This document shows, one piece after another, positions 47,682 through 58,519 of a DNA stretch of 64,000 nucleotides. The notes beneath the pieces were generated by a model. It searched no databases. It worked only from the letters and a program-made list of their open reading frames with translations, and had not been told where the DNA came from. How positions within the stretch are numbered: the first letter of the stretch is position 1; every line of letters starts with the position of its first letter. The position numbers and the translations under genes are program-made. The stretch is taken from the NCBI GenBank assembly GCA_017302895.1, contig JAFLBV010000005.1, positions 1 through 64,000 of the forward strand, given 5' to 3'. Origin of the DNA: Ignavibacteria bacterium. Lineage in GTDB: Bacteria > Bacteroidota > Ignavibacteria > Ignavibacteriales > Ignavibacteriaceae.

Positions 47682-48711
47682 AAGTACAAATCTGAGCGAG
47701 TGGCTAAAACTAACCGATACTGAGAAGAAAAATCTTTTTACCGCCACGGGCAACAAGGTTGGATTGCCTGCAGTGGCAGTTGAAAAAGATTGGTGGGTCG
47801 TACAAACACTCTCCCTGATTTCCTCAATGGAATGTGCAGAATCGATACTCTTTAAAGGAGGCACTTCATTAAGCAAGGGATGGAACCTTATCAAACGATT
47901 TTCAGAAGATATCGATTTGGCATTAGACAGGAGTTTTCTCGGATTTACGGGACAACTCAAAAAATCAGAAATAAGACGACTTAGAAAGGCATCATTCGAT
48001 TATATCACCAACATCTTCCTGAGAGAGCTCGAGGAAAAATTTAACGAGGCAGGTTTTGATCATGTCTCAGTAAATGATGTTAAGGTTGCTAATCACGATC
48101 AGGATCCTACCATAATCGAAATTTATTACCCAAAACTTACTGAGAAGGACTCATATATGAGACCCGGCCTGTTGGTTGAAATTGGGTTTCGTTCATTGGG
48201 TGAGCCAAACACAAAGAGGTCTTTCCGATCGATGGTGGCTGAAAATTTCTCATCTGCTGCATTTGCCGATAAACCGCTATCCATCTCAACCGTTAATCCC
48301 GAGAGGACTTTCCTCGAGAAAATATTTTTATTGCACGAAGAACATCAGAAACCCGGGGATAAAATTCGAATTCAACGAATGAGCCGACACCTATATGATA
48401 TTCAGATGATTTGTAAAACAGAATTTGCTGATCGGGCTTTTGAGAATCCTGAACTTTATAAAAATATAGTCAATCACCGTCAAAGATTTACTCGCATTTC
48501 CGGAATAGATTACAGTAAGCATTCTCCTGCCTCAATCAGGTTTATTCCTCCGGAAAATTTGCTTCGCGTATGGGAATCGGATTATATCCGAATGAAAGAA
48601 AATATGATTTACGGGGAATCTTCATCCCTTGATGGATTAATTCAGGAGTTATCTGATTTACAAAGCAAAATTAATCGACTGGATTGGCAATTGGAGCTTG
48701 AAGAAAGATAA
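47668..48711 (+). CDS. AbiEii-type nucleotidyltransferase toxin
   Basis: The 347-residue protein carries the minimal nucleotidyltransferase signature of AbiEii/DUF1814: LFKGGTSLSKGW (about residue 62) followed by FSEDIDLALDR (about 76), with the metal-binding D-I-D. The family includes toxins that transfer nucleotides to tRNA (MenT-like) and gives abortive phage infection. The start is probably GTG 47668, 10 nt after GGAGG; ATG 47674 is the alternative. It forms a two-gene operon with the AbiEi-like antitoxin. Confidence 0.88.
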   Translation: MSMSESTNLSEWLKLTDTEKKNLFTATGNKVGLPAVAVEKDWWVVQTLSLISSMECAESILFKGGTSLSKGWNLIKRFSEDIDLALDRSFLGFTGQLKKSEIRRLRKASFDYITNIFLRELEEKFNEAGFDHVSVNDVKVANHDQDPTIIEIYYPKLTEKDSYMRPGLLVEIGFRSLGEPNTKRSFRSMVAENFSSAAFADKPLSISTVNPERTFLEKIFLLHEEHQKPGDKIRIQRMSRHLYDIQMICKTEFADRAFENPELYKNIVNHRQRFTRISGIDYSKHSPASIRFIPPENLLRVWESDYIRMKENMIYGESSSLDGLIQELSDLQSKINRLDWQLELEER

Positions 48712-48794
48712 AGAACAGATTGTGCGAGGAACTAAAGCTAAAACTTCAACCTGTTGAACCTCACAGCACAAATTTTAAACCTCAAAAAACAAAT

Positions 48795-49427
48795 TTATTT
48801 CTGGATATTCCCCCCTTGATCAAACAAATCCAGTCCAATAATGTGATCGATAAATGTTTTTCTGTGGTAAGGTGTTGGTCCATATTTCTTAAGAGCGGCT
48901 ATGTGGTCTTTGGTGGGGTATCCTTTGTTGTGATCCCAACCGTATTCGGGGTATATTCTTGAGAGTTCGAACATGGCATCATCCCGGGTCACTTTCGCAA
49001 TAATCGAAGCAGCAGCAACGGAAAGTGATTTTGCATCTCCTTTTACGATGGGGAGAAGTGAAACATCAGACTCGAAAGATTTATTTCCGTCAACGAGGAT
49101 AATCCCGGGTTTTGTGGTAAGCGATTCCACTGAAATCCTCATGGCTTTCAGGGAGGCTCTTAGAATATTTATTCTGTCAATTTCTTCGGCGTCAATTGCT
49201 GTAAATCTTACCGTAAGTGCATAAGTATAAATTACCTCTTTCAATTCCCGCCGTTTTTTATCGGTCAGTTTTTTCGAGTCGTTTATTTCAGGCAGATCGA
49301 GTTCAGGGGGGAGTATAACAGCGGCAGCCATTACAGGTCCCGCAAGAGGTCCTCTACCTGCTTCATCTGTTCCTGCGAGAAATTCGGTATTAAATCTGAT
49401 CCGGTAAAAATCGTCGAATGTTTTCAT
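48795..49427 (-). CDS. rnhB: Ribonuclease HII
   Basis: RNase HII removes ribonucleotides from DNA. Motifs: LAGTDEAGRGPLAGPVMAAA with the catalytic Asp-Glu, INDSKKLTDKKR, the third acidic residue in IILVDGNK, and VKGDAKSLSVAAASIIAKVTRD. The start is set at ATG 49427, whose ATGA overlaps the stop of the upstream UbiA gene; the longer frame (to 49469) lies inside that gene. Length is about 210 aa. Confidence 0.94.
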   Translation of the reverse strand: MKTFDDFYRIRFNTEFLAGTDEAGRGPLAGPVMAAAVILPPELDLPEINDSKKLTDKKRRELKEVIYTYALTVRFTAIDAEEIDRINILRASLKAMRISVESLTTKPGIILVDGNKSFESDVSLLPIVKGDAKSLSVAAASIIAKVTRDDAMFELSRIYPEYGWDHNKGYPTKDHIAALKKYGPTPYHRKTFIDHIIGLDLFDQGGNIQK

Positions 49428-50242
49428 AAGCCGAACAATATCGCCACGATTCCGAGAATCATGATCCATTTAAGATTTCGACTTATCACCGTATAATCTT
49501 TTTTCCAGCTTGCCTTTCTCACAGCATCCATGCATGACATTATACCGGGAGCAACGGACAAAGAAATGATGACAAGATACTCAATCTTGTACACCTGAAA
49601 GACAAAAGGGAGGAACACAAGAACAACCAGCACAAGGCTCAGTATGGAAATTAATTTTTTTGATGCATCCAGACCGAAGACGATGGGAAATGTAGTCACT
49701 TCAGTCGCTTCATCACCCTCCATATCCTCAACATCCTTTACAATTTCCCGTATCAGATTGATGAAAAATGAGAAAATGAAGGGGAAGAGCACTCCGCTGT
49801 AGTTGTCTACTGCAGAGGCACCGAAAACGAAGATCAATCCTGTGAAAAACGCCACCGTGATGTTTCCCACCAATGGAATGTTTTTGAGATAATATGAGTA
49901 GAAAAAAATGACAATGGAGGACAATGCCGCAATAACCGCCGGGATCATTCCGGCGAGGGATGCAAAAAATATTCCCCCCATTTTGGTGAAAAGATAGAGC
50001 CGCATCGCTGTTGTCTCGGAGACCTTGCCCGAGGGGAGGGGGCGATCCGGACGGTTGATTTTATCCGTCTCCACATCCAGAATATCGTTGATGATGTTGC
50101 CACCGGCGGCTACAAGTCCTGCCGATATTCCGATGAGACTGCCAAAAAAGAGGACGGTGTCGGAGTAAACTCCACCCATAGCAATAAAGACAGAGAGGAA
50201 TCCCGAGATAAAAGTAATGATAAAATTGACGGGTCTGAACAA
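49424..50242 (-). CDS. UbiA-family prenyltransferase (DGGGP-synthase-like)
   Basis: The 272-residue integral membrane prenyltransferase has both aspartate motifs: NDILDVETDKINRPDRPLPS (about residue 52) and DVEDMEGDEATEVTTFP (about 167), with about eight transmembrane segments. The first motif and overall size resemble the digeranylgeranylglyceryl-phosphate-synthase/chlorophyll-synthase branch more than MenA, but this is a by-eye judgement. Its prenyl acceptor may be a glycerol phosphate, quinone precursor or other. It overlaps rnhB by 4 bp (ATGA). Confidence 0.8.
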   Translation of the reverse strand: MFRPVNFIITFISGFLSVFIAMGGVYSDTVLFFGSLIGISAGLVAAGGNIINDILDVETDKINRPDRPLPSGKVSETTAMRLYLFTKMGGIFFASLAGMIPAVIAALSSIVIFFYSYYLKNIPLVGNITVAFFTGLIFVFGASAVDNYSGVLFPFIFSFFINLIREIVKDVEDMEGDEATEVTTFPIVFGLDASKKLISILSLVLVVLVFLPFVFQVYKIEYLVIISLSVAPGIMSCMDAVRKASWKKDYTVISRNLKWIMILGIVAILFGL

Positions 50243-50377
50243 AGTGAGCAGGGAATACCTCTTTATTTGAGAAAATTAGATTGAGAAAATATCGTCACAA
50301 ATATAAAAAAACATATATTAAAATGTTATTTTTTGATATTTTGTAACCGAAAAAGTTTTCACATAAGAGAGGAAAAA

Positions 50378-51736
50378 ATGAAGAGAACAATACTACTTCT
50401 CTCCGTACTTGTGTTGATGGTTTTTAACCTCAATGCACAAATGAGCAACTTCCCCGATTTTAGTCACTACCCCGGGGCAGGAACAGGAAATGTTGAAGGC
50501 AGTGCCGGTCTTCTTTGGATTGACGGTAAGCCCCACTATAATCTGAGGTTCACTCCCGATATCAGTTTTGCGAAATTTGGTGTAGGACTTGATCTCAATC
50601 TTGAATTCACACCGGAAGGCAAACTTCGTGATGAGAATTACAAGACCGCTTCACAAATTCTTTCGATCATCCGTTATGTCAGATACGGTGAAAAGAAGGA
50701 TGATATTTTTGCAAAAGTTGGTATGATAGATTATTATACATTGGGACAGGGAAACCTGATTTACATGTATAACAACAGTTCCAGTTTCGACAACAGAAAA
50801 ACAGGTTTCAACTTTGATGTCGATCTGGGTAAATGGGGATTTGAGTCGATGTACAGCGATTTTGCTGCAGGCGGTGTAGCGGGTCTTAGAGGTTATGTTC
50901 GACCTCTCCGTTTCTCCGAAGCTGCCGCAAAGATACCTGTAATCAGCAACCTCGAAGTGGGTCTCTCCTTTGCCGGTGACTTCAATGAAAAAGCCGGTGT
51001 TCTGAAAGGTTATTATGATGCCAAGGGAGATTTCCTTGTAACTGAAAAGAAAAGTTCGGTAAGCGGATTCTCGGTTGATCTTGGTTTACCGGTTGTTAAA
51101 TCGGATATGTTGAGTGTGGATCTTTTTACAAACTACACAAAAATGTCTGATTACGGTTCGGGAGTAAATGCCGGCTTCATGCTCTCCTTAAACGGACTTG
51201 GAATGGTAAAACTTTCAACCAAGTTTGAAAGAAGATTCAACGAAGGTAAATTCCTTCCTTCATACTTCGACGGTTTGTATGAGATCGAAAGATTTGCGAT
51301 CATGGGTGGTGCACCTGCAGGAAAGATCATGGCGCTCGAATTCATGGGCGAAAGTGACAACGGCTGGTTTGGCGCGCTTAGAGCAGATATTGCAAATTAT
51401 GCAGTAGTTTACGGAAGTTACCAAAGACTCGACAAAACTCCAAAAAGTGGTATTTTACAACTTAAAACTGACCTTTCTCCAAAGGACGGAGCTTATGTTC
51501 TCTATGCCGGTTATGAAAAATCAGGTATTCAGGATGAATCAGAGCTCTTCACCACTGATGAAAGATCACACGCTTATGTTGAAGTGGGTTACAAACCCTA
51601 CAAGTACCTCATTGTATCGCTTGTATATCATTGGACATATCTGCCAATCAGAGATGCATCGAACAATGTGGTTGGTTACGAACCTCAGAAGAGAATTGAA
51701 CCAAGAGTCAGTTTCGTAATGCCATTTAAATTCTAA
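50378..51736 (+). CDS. Outer-membrane beta-barrel protein (porin-like)
   Basis: The start is set at ATG 50378, preceded by AGAGAGGA and beginning a clear signal peptide (MKRTILLLSVLVLMVFNLNA). The mature protein (about 430 aa) is rich in alternating aromatic and polar residues, with repeated strand-like segments (GKWGFESMYSDFA, GYKPYKYLIVSLVYHWTY) and a C-terminal phenylalanine (VSFVMPFKF), as for an outer-membrane barrel. No family name is secure. It lies upstream of sdhCAB, separated by about 175 bp with a weak hairpin, so it may or may not be linked to C4-dicarboxylate uptake. Confidence 0.75.
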   Translation: MKRTILLLSVLVLMVFNLNAQMSNFPDFSHYPGAGTGNVEGSAGLLWIDGKPHYNLRFTPDISFAKFGVGLDLNLEFTPEGKLRDENYKTASQILSIIRYVRYGEKKDDIFAKVGMIDYYTLGQGNLIYMYNNSSSFDNRKTGFNFDVDLGKWGFESMYSDFAAGGVAGLRGYVRPLRFSEAAAKIPVISNLEVGLSFAGDFNEKAGVLKGYYDAKGDFLVTEKKSSVSGFSVDLGLPVVKSDMLSVDLFTNYTKMSDYGSGVNAGFMLSLNGLGMVKLSTKFERRFNEGKFLPSYFDGLYEIERFAIMGGAPAGKIMALEFMGESDNGWFGALRADIANYAVVYGSYQRLDKTPKSGILQLKTDLSPKDGAYVLYAGYEKSGIQDESELFTTDERSHAYVEVGYKPYKYLIVSLVYHWTYLPIRDASNNVVGYEPQKRIEPRVSFVMPFKF

Positions 51737-51911
51737 AGATCAAAAATAAAGCCTAAAGGCACTTTTTTGACGGTTTTTGAGTTTGAATATATACTCTGAA
51801 ATCAATAAATTCAGGCATTAAATTAATTTATCAGGGCGGTTGTTCCTTCCGGGTTCAACCGTCTGTTTTGTTAAAAAAACACTACATTTCAATTTTTCGG
51901 AGATCAATGTA

Positions 51912-52571
51912 ATGGGATGGTTTTTGCGGTTTTTGAGCTCTTCGATTGGCCAGAAATTTGTATCCGGTCTAACGGGGCTCTTTTTAATTTCCTTCCTGCT
52001 GGTGCATCTCGCCGGTAATTTTCAACTTTTCAAGAATGATAACGGGGTTGCATTCAATGCTTACTCTGAATTCATGTCAACCAATCCAATTATCAGAACG
52101 CTCGAGATTGGTCTGGTTTTGGGATTCGTTTTCCACATGTTCATTGGTACCAAACTCTGGCTGAAAAACAAGGCTGCAAGACCAGTGGCTTACGCAGTCA
52201 GGGATGCAAATGCAAACAGTGCGTGGACTTCCCGTTCGATGTTTTTGAGTGGTTTGATTATAGTGGTTTTTCTTGTTATCCATCTGAGAAGTTTCTTTGT
52301 CGAGACCAGATTTCTTGGGCAGCATGATATGTATAAGCTGGTAGTTGAAGCTTTCAAACAACCAATTTATTCCGGATTTTATGTGTTTGCAATGGCCCTG
52401 CTGGGGTTACACCTCAACCACGGTTTTCAGAGTTCGTTTCAGACCTTCGGTCTTCTTGGGAAGAAATATTCTCCTGTGATAAAAGGGCTGGGTTTGGCTT
52501 TTGCGATCATTGTTCCCCTTCTATACGCTATCATTCCACTCTATTTTTTATTTAACCTGGGAGGTAAATAA
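51912..52571 (+). CDS. sdhC: Succinate dehydrogenase cytochrome b subunit (B-type SdhC)
   Basis: The start at ATG 51912 has GGAG about 10 nt upstream and begins the family-typical [20 protein letters not shown]. The 219-residue protein has five transmembrane helices and the histidines expected for two hemes b ([46 protein letters not shown]). This is the single-subunit anchor of B-type succinate:quinone reductases found in Bacteroidota and Chlorobi, which use menaquinone. Its TAA overlaps the ATG of sdhA. Confidence 0.94.
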   Translation: MGWFLRFLSSSIGQKFVSGLTGLFLISFLLVHLAGNFQLFKNDNGVAFNAYSEFMSTNPIIRTLEIGLVLGFVFHMFIGTKLWLKNKAARPVAYAVRDANANSAWTSRSMFLSGLIIVVFLVIHLRSFFVETRFLGQHDMYKLVVEAFKQPIYSGFYVFAMALLGLHLNHGFQSSFQTFGLLGKKYSPVIKGLGLAFAIIVPLLYAIIPLYFLFNLGGK

Positions 52572-54484
52572 TGGCTTTAGATTCGAAGATCCCTTCCGGA
52601 CCAATCGAGAAAAAGTGGTATAACCACAAATTCGACCTTAAACTTGTAAACCCTGCAAACAGAAGAAAATATCATGTTATAGTAGTCGGTACGGGTCTTG
52701 CTGGAGGTGCGGCTGCAGCTACTCTTGGTGAAATGGGATATGAAGTTTCGGCTTTTTGTTATCAGGACAGCGCCCGGAGAGCTCACAGTATTGCTGCTCA
52801 GGGTGGAATAAACGCTGCTAAAAATTACAGAAATGACGGCGATTCGATTTACAGACTTTTTTATGACACCGTAAAAGGTGGTGACTATCGTGCCCGTGAG
52901 GCAAATGTTTACCGTCTTGCAGAATTGAGCGTAAACATCATCGACCAGTGCGTGGCACAAGGTGTTCCATTCGCAAGAGAATATGGCGGATACCTTGATA
53001 ACCGCTCATTTGGTGGAGCACAGGTTTCGAGAACATTTTATGCAAGAGGACAGACCGGTCAGCAGTTGTTGCTGGGTGCATACAGCGCACTTTCCCGCCA
53101 GGTTGGCCTCGGTCAGGTTAAGATGTATGAACGCCACGAAATGCTGGATGTCGTTATGATCGACGGGAAAGCCCGTGGAATTATAGCCCGTAACATGGTT
53201 ACAGGTGAAATTGAGAAACATGCAGCAGATGCAGTGATTCTCGCAACGGGTGGATACGGTAATGTCTATTACCTTTCGACTAATGCCAAAGGTTGCAACA
53301 CAAGTGCCATCTGGCGTGCTCACAAAAGAGGAGCCTTCTTCGGAAATCCCTGCTTTGTGCAGATACATCCGACTTGTATTCCTGTAAGCGGTGAACACCA
53401 GTCGAAACTTACTCTCATGTCAGAGAGTCTAAGGAATGACGGACGGGTGTGGGTTCCGCTGAAAAAAGGTGATACAAGAAAAGCTCAGGATATCCCCGAA
53501 GCAGAAAGGGATTACTATCTCGAACGCCGTTACCCTTCATTTGGTAACCTGGTTCCGAGAGATGTTGCCTCCCGTGCTGCCAAACAGGTATGTGATGAAG
53601 GCAGAGGAGTTGGTGCTTCCAAGATGGCGGTTTATCTCGATTTTGCAGATGCCATTAAAAGACAGGGCAAAGCCAAAATTGAGGAGAAATATGGCAATCT
53701 TTTCGACATGTACTATGAAATAACGGATGAAAATCCTTATGAAGTACCGATGAGAATCTATCCTGCAGTTCATTACACAATGGGTGGATTGTGGGTTGAC
53801 TACAACCTTATGACCACAGTTCCCGGACTCTTTGCTGCAGGTGAAGCCAATTTCTCGGATCACGGTGCGAACAGGCTTGGTGCCTCTGCATTAATGCAGG
53901 GTCTTGCCGATGGCTATTTTGTACTTCCCTCTACTGTCGGCGGATATCTTGGCTCAAACACATTCCCGAAAGTTACTACAGATGCACCTGAATTTGAAGA
54001 AGCTGTGAAGAATGTCAAGTCAGGCATCGACAAACTTCTTTCAATAAAAGGTACAAACTCTGTTGACTATTACCACAAAAAACTCGGTAAGATAATGTGG
54101 GACAAAGTCGGTATGGGAAGAAACGAGACAGGACTGAAAGAGGCAATCTCAGAAATTCAAACGCTGAGAGAAGATTTCTGGAAAAATGTCAGAGTTCTCG
54201 GAGTAAATGAAGAGTTGAACCAGTCACTTGAAAAAGCGGGACGGGTTGCAGATTTCTTTGAACTCGCCGAACTTATGGCCAAAGATGCACTCAACCGTCG
54301 TGAATCGTGCGGTGGTCACTTCAGAGAGGAATCTCAGACAGAAGACAATGAAGCCAAAAGAGATGATGAAAACTTTAGTTTCGTATCAGCCTGGGAATAC
54401 AAAGGTGCCGGAAAAGAACCTGAACTTCACAAAGAAGAGTTGACATTCGAATACTGCAAACCCAGCCAAAGAAGCTACAAATAG
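52571..54484 (+). CDS. sdhA: Succinate dehydrogenase/fumarate reductase flavoprotein subunit
   Basis: The 637-residue catalytic subunit has the FAD-binding motif [20 protein letters not shown] (about residue 37), the covalent-FAD histidine in [15 protein letters not shown], the active-site segment HPTCIP...[13 protein letters not shown], and [11 protein letters not shown] and [20 protein letters not shown]. It works with SdhB and SdhC to oxidise succinate or reduce fumarate. Length and motifs are typical of the B-type enzyme. It is 15 bp upstream of sdhB. Confidence 0.97.
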   Translation: MALDSKIPSGPIEKKWYNHKFDLKLVNPANRRKYHVIVVGTGLAGGAAAATLGEMGYEVSAFCYQDSARRAHSIAAQGGINAAKNYRNDGDSIYRLFYDTVKGGDYRAREANVYRLAELSVNIIDQCVAQGVPFAREYGGYLDNRSFGGAQVSRTFYARGQTGQQLLLGAYSALSRQVGLGQVKMYERHEMLDVVMIDGKARGIIARNMVTGEIEKHAADAVILATGGYGNVYYLSTNAKGCNTSAIWRAHKRGAFFGNPCFVQIHPTCIPVSGEHQSKLTLMSESLRNDGRVWVPLKKGDTRKAQDIPEAERDYYLERRYPSFGNLVPRDVASRAAKQVCDEGRGVGASKMAVYLDFADAIKRQGKAKIEEKYGNLFDMYYEITDENPYEVPMRIYPAVHYTMGGLWVDYNLMTTVPGLFAAGEANFSDHGANRLGASALMQGLADGYFVLPSTVGGYLGSNTFPKVTTDAPEFEEAVKNVKSGIDKLLSIKGTNSVDYYHKKLGKIMWDKVGMGRNETGLKEAISEIQTLREDFWKNVRVLGVNEELNQSLEKAGRVADFFELAELMAKDALNRRESCGGHFREESQTEDNEAKRDDENFSFVSAWEYKGAGKEPELHKEELTFEYCKPSQRSYK

Positions 54485-54499
54485 GAAGGAGATGTAAAT

Positions 54500-55240
54500 A
54501 TGAACTTTAAGTTGAAAATATGGCGTCAAAAGAATTCGAAAGATTCAGGCAGATTTGTTGATTATTCGGTAGCTAATATTTCTGAAGACACATCTTTCCT
54601 TGAGATGCTCGACATCCTGAACGAGGACCTTATCGCCAAAAATGAGGAACCTGTAGCATTCGATCACGACTGCCGTGAAGGTATTTGCGGGATGTGCAGC
54701 CTCCACATAAGTGGCAGACCGCACGGTCCGCGACAGAAAGTGACTGCGTGCCAGTTGTTTATGAGATCCTTCAAAGAAGGTGAGACCATTACTGTCGAGC
54801 CATGGCGTGCAAAACCGTTCCCTGTAATTAAGGATTGCATCACAGATCGTTCGGCTTTCGACAGAATAATGCAGTCGGGTGGTTTTATTTCTGCTAGCAC
54901 GGGTTCTGCTCCCGATGGTAATGCAGTTCCGATTCCCAAAAAGGATGCTGAGCTTGCTATGGATGCTGCTGCCTGCATCGGATGCGGGGCATGTGTTGCC
55001 GCGTGTAAAAATGCCTCAGCCATGCTGTTTGTTGCAGCAAAAGTCTCACACCTCGGTCACCTTCCTCAAGGGAAAGTGGAAAGGAAAGAGAGAGTGCTCA
55101 ACATGGTTGCTCAGATGGACAAAGAAGGTTTCGGATCATGTACAAATACTTACGCGTGCGAAGCTGAATGTCCAAAAGGTATCTCAGTAGCAAATATTGC
55201 ATTCCTCAATCGTGAATACCTGAAAGCAGGTTTATCGTAA
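54500..55240 (+). CDS. sdhB: Succinate dehydrogenase iron-sulfur subunit
   Basis: The 246-residue subunit carries the [2Fe-2S] motif [20 protein letters not shown] (about residue 57), with a later C in TACQLF. The two remaining clusters are in [20 protein letters not shown] and [16 protein letters not shown]. It relays electrons from SdhA to the cytochrome b subunit. A strong terminator follows directly. Confidence 0.97.
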   Translation: MNFKLKIWRQKNSKDSGRFVDYSVANISEDTSFLEMLDILNEDLIAKNEEPVAFDHDCREGICGMCSLHISGRPHGPRQKVTACQLFMRSFKEGETITVEPWRAKPFPVIKDCITDRSAFDRIMQSGGFISASTGSAPDGNAVPIPKKDAELAMDAAACIGCGACVAACKNASAMLFVAAKVSHLGHLPQGKVERKERVLNMVAQMDKEGFGSCTNTYACEAECPKGISVANIAFLNREYLKAGLS

Positions 55241-55261
55241 GCGGATATATATTTAATAACG

Positions 55262-55298
55262 GGCTGTCGGCGGTGATATTGCCCGACAGCCTTTTTTG
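55262..55298 (+). terminator. Intrinsic terminator of sdhCAB
   Basis: A 9-bp perfect stem GGCTGTCGG/CCGACAGCC (55262-55270 with 55283-55291) is followed by six T residues. Confidence 0.93.
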
Positions 55299-55305
55299 TT
55301 AGAAA

Positions 55306-56637
55306 ATGATGTTTAAAGAAAAAGCAGCAAAGTTACTAAAACTCAACAGCGAACTGATATCCGGTTCGCCGGTTAATGAATTTTTGATTGAAGAGCTTGA
55401 ATCCATGGGTATTCATCCGGCATTCATCAAATATCTTTGGGCTGAAAGCATTTTGGAAGGTGAAAAAGGGGACGGCTTAAGAGTGTCAATTTCGAAGGAA
55501 GAATTGTTAGTCATTTTGAAAAAGGCTGCTGTCTTCAATTTAAATTTTCTTTTTAACCCCGTATTCCTTCTGAAGAAGCATATCTTTTCCTCTAAAGACG
55601 GTGTAAATCCGGGGCTCCTGACCGATCTTCGAAACAGAGTTTACTATTTTAGATATTATATTGATATCCTGGAGAAGCTGCAGAAGTCAGGTAAACTGGT
55701 TGAATCGGATTATGATGAGACGATGCAGAAGGTAAACAAAAAGCTCCTGGATGGTAATTTCAATTCCATTATCTCAGACGGTGTGGATGCCTTAAGTCAC
55801 TTCTTCAATTATAAAGATGAGTTCCCTTCTCTCGATAAGGAATGTATGAAGCTCTTCCTCCTTTCAAGAGGATTGAATGATGCATACGAAAAGTTACTCC
55901 CTCATTATGAGAAGAAAGAATTATTAAGTGTCTGGAAAATAAAGGATGTTCTTACAGGGGATGAAACCTCAATTTTTGATACCCATCTTGAAATAACCAG
56001 AGAAATCAAACCACAGCGACCGGTTCTGGCACCACTTCCACAAGAGGAGTCTCCCGCTATCGCAAATCAGGGGACTCAGGAACCCGTTCCGGTGATCGAA
56101 AAAAAACAGGAAGACCGTCCTTCCATTGATTTTAAGAGGGAAGAGCAGGTAAGAAAAGCTCCGGAAACGATGTCTTCAAAAACAATTGAAGAAACTATTT
56201 CCGCTCCCAAAAAGAAAATTGAGTTCGAGGAGGTGGAAGAGCCCGGGGTGATTAAGCCAAGTGATGATGCAATGGAGATTATTTCAAAACTGCCATCGAT
56301 AAATGATGAACCACAGGTTAGGATAATTGATGACGAACCTGTTCAACGATATGAATTCAGTTTCCCTCCCAGGGTGGATCCCGAAATTTCGAATGTGAAG
56401 GAGAAAAAGAATATTTTGTCGCTCCTTGATCAGGATGAAAGTTTGAAGATAATTCAGCATATCTTTGATGGTGATCATTCCGACTTTTTCAGCAGCATCG
56501 AGGCTCTTGAAAAATGTGCAGGTATAAGTGAGGCACGAAACCTTCTCTCAATCATTTTTGCGAATGCAGGATTGAGCGAAAAAAACAAGTATGCGCGTTT
56601 ACTAACAGAAAAAACAGAAAGAAGTTTTACGGGTTAA
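55306..56637 (+). CDS. Hypothetical protein with disordered middle
   Basis: I do not recognise this 443-residue protein. It has no signal peptide or transmembrane segment. The N-terminal 230 residues look alpha-helical, with conserved-looking LDKECMKLFLLSRGLNDAYE. Residues about 230-370 are low-complexity, rich in E, P, K and I, and probably disordered. The last 70 residues (LLDQDESLKIIQHIFDGDH...LEKCAG..EARNLLSIIFANAGL) form a compact helical domain. It starts right after the sdh terminator and ends 3 bp before obg, so it is probably co-transcribed with obg. A scaffold or adaptor role is possible but unproven. Confidence 0.7.
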   Translation: MMFKEKAAKLLKLNSELISGSPVNEFLIEELESMGIHPAFIKYLWAESILEGEKGDGLRVSISKEELLVILKKAAVFNLNFLFNPVFLLKKHIFSSKDGVNPGLLTDLRNRVYYFRYYIDILEKLQKSGKLVESDYDETMQKVNKKLLDGNFNSIISDGVDALSHFFNYKDEFPSLDKECMKLFLLSRGLNDAYEKLLPHYEKKELLSVWKIKDVLTGDETSIFDTHLEITREIKPQRPVLAPLPQEESPAIANQGTQEPVPVIEKKQEDRPSIDFKREEQVRKAPETMSSKTIEETISAPKKKIEFEEVEEPGVIKPSDDAMEIISKLPSINDEPQVRIIDDEPVQRYEFSFPPRVDPEISNVKEKKNILSLLDQDESLKIIQHIFDGDHSDFFSSIEALEKCAGISEARNLLSIIFANAGLSEKNKYARLLTEKTERSFTG

Positions 56638-57639
<1,002 letters not shown>

Positions 57640-57661
57640 ACAAACCTAATCGAGGTATAAT

Positions 57662-58510
57662 ATGAGAATCCATAAGTATAGTGCGGTTGTCCTATCAGTC
57701 GCATTTACATTCTTCATTTCAGCCTGTTCCAGCCTTGGACTGAATATATTTTCAGACGCTGATGAAGTATCACTGGGGTCCAATGTCGCTGCAGAAATAG
57801 CAGCAGACCCGAAGGAATACCCCATATTCAGGGGTGATCCTGCAGTAAAGCAATATTTGAACGACAGGATTTTTTATCATCTTCTTCAATCAAATTCGAT
57901 TACCAAAAAAAATGTTTACACCTATCAGTTGGAAATTATCGACAGACCCGATGTTCTAAACGCATTCGCCCTTCCGGGTGGAAGAGTTTATGTTTATACA
58001 GGACTCTTGAAGTATCTTGATTCTGAAGCTGCACTCGCCGGTGTTCTTGGACACGAAATCGCACACGCCGAACGGAGGCACGCAACCCAGAGAATGACCG
58101 CACAGTATGGCACATCAATGTTGATCGGCCTTGTTTTGGGTCAGAATCCCAACAAGTATGTGGAAATTGCAGCAAATCTTTTTGCCGGTTTATCTTTGCT
58201 CTCCAACAGCCGTTCGAATGAGGATGAAAGTGACAAGTATTCAATCGAATACCTGAAAGACACCCGCTATTATCCCGGTGGGGTGAAATTCTTTTTCGAA
58301 AAGATGAGAGATGACGGAAAAGTCAGTTCCAAAAGTGGCGGACTTGAGACATTTCTTTCCACCCATCCCGATCCGATTGCAAGAATTTCAAGTACAGATC
58401 AGCGACTTAAAGAAAAAGGTATGGCAGTATTTTCCTACACAAACTACGCCGGACAAGGTGTATTCAGAGAAGAGTACAAAAGAAACATTATCGATAAATT
58501 GCCAAAATAG
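57662..58510 (+). CDS. M48-family metalloprotease lipoprotein
   Basis: The 282-residue protein has a lipoprotein signal (VLSVAFTFFISAC), the zinc motif GHEIAHAERRH (HExxH, about residue 135) and the third ligand region SNSRSNEDESDKYSIEYL (Glu in NEDESD). The ALPGGRVYVYTGLL segment is typical of the M48 BepA/LoiP group that degrades or assists outer-membrane proteins. GAGG lies before the ATG. The S9 peptidase gene follows after 9 bp, suggesting a two-protease operon. Confidence 0.93.
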   Translation: MRIHKYSAVVLSVAFTFFISACSSLGLNIFSDADEVSLGSNVAAEIAADPKEYPIFRGDPAVKQYLNDRIFYHLLQSNSITKKNVYTYQLEIIDRPDVLNAFALPGGRVYVYTGLLKYLDSEAALAGVLGHEIAHAERRHATQRMTAQYGTSMLIGLVLGQNPNKYVEIAANLFAGLSLLSNSRSNEDESDKYSIEYLKDTRYYPGGVKFFFEKMRDDGKVSSKSGGLETFLSTHPDPIARISSTDQRLKEKGMAVFSYTNYAGQGVFREEYKRNIIDKLPK

Positions 58511-58519
58511 AGAAAATTC

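Noticed and set aside
51750-51772. Terminator after the porin-like gene
   Set aside because: GCCTAAAGGC followed by T residues gives only a 4-bp stem. It is too weak to call with confidence.
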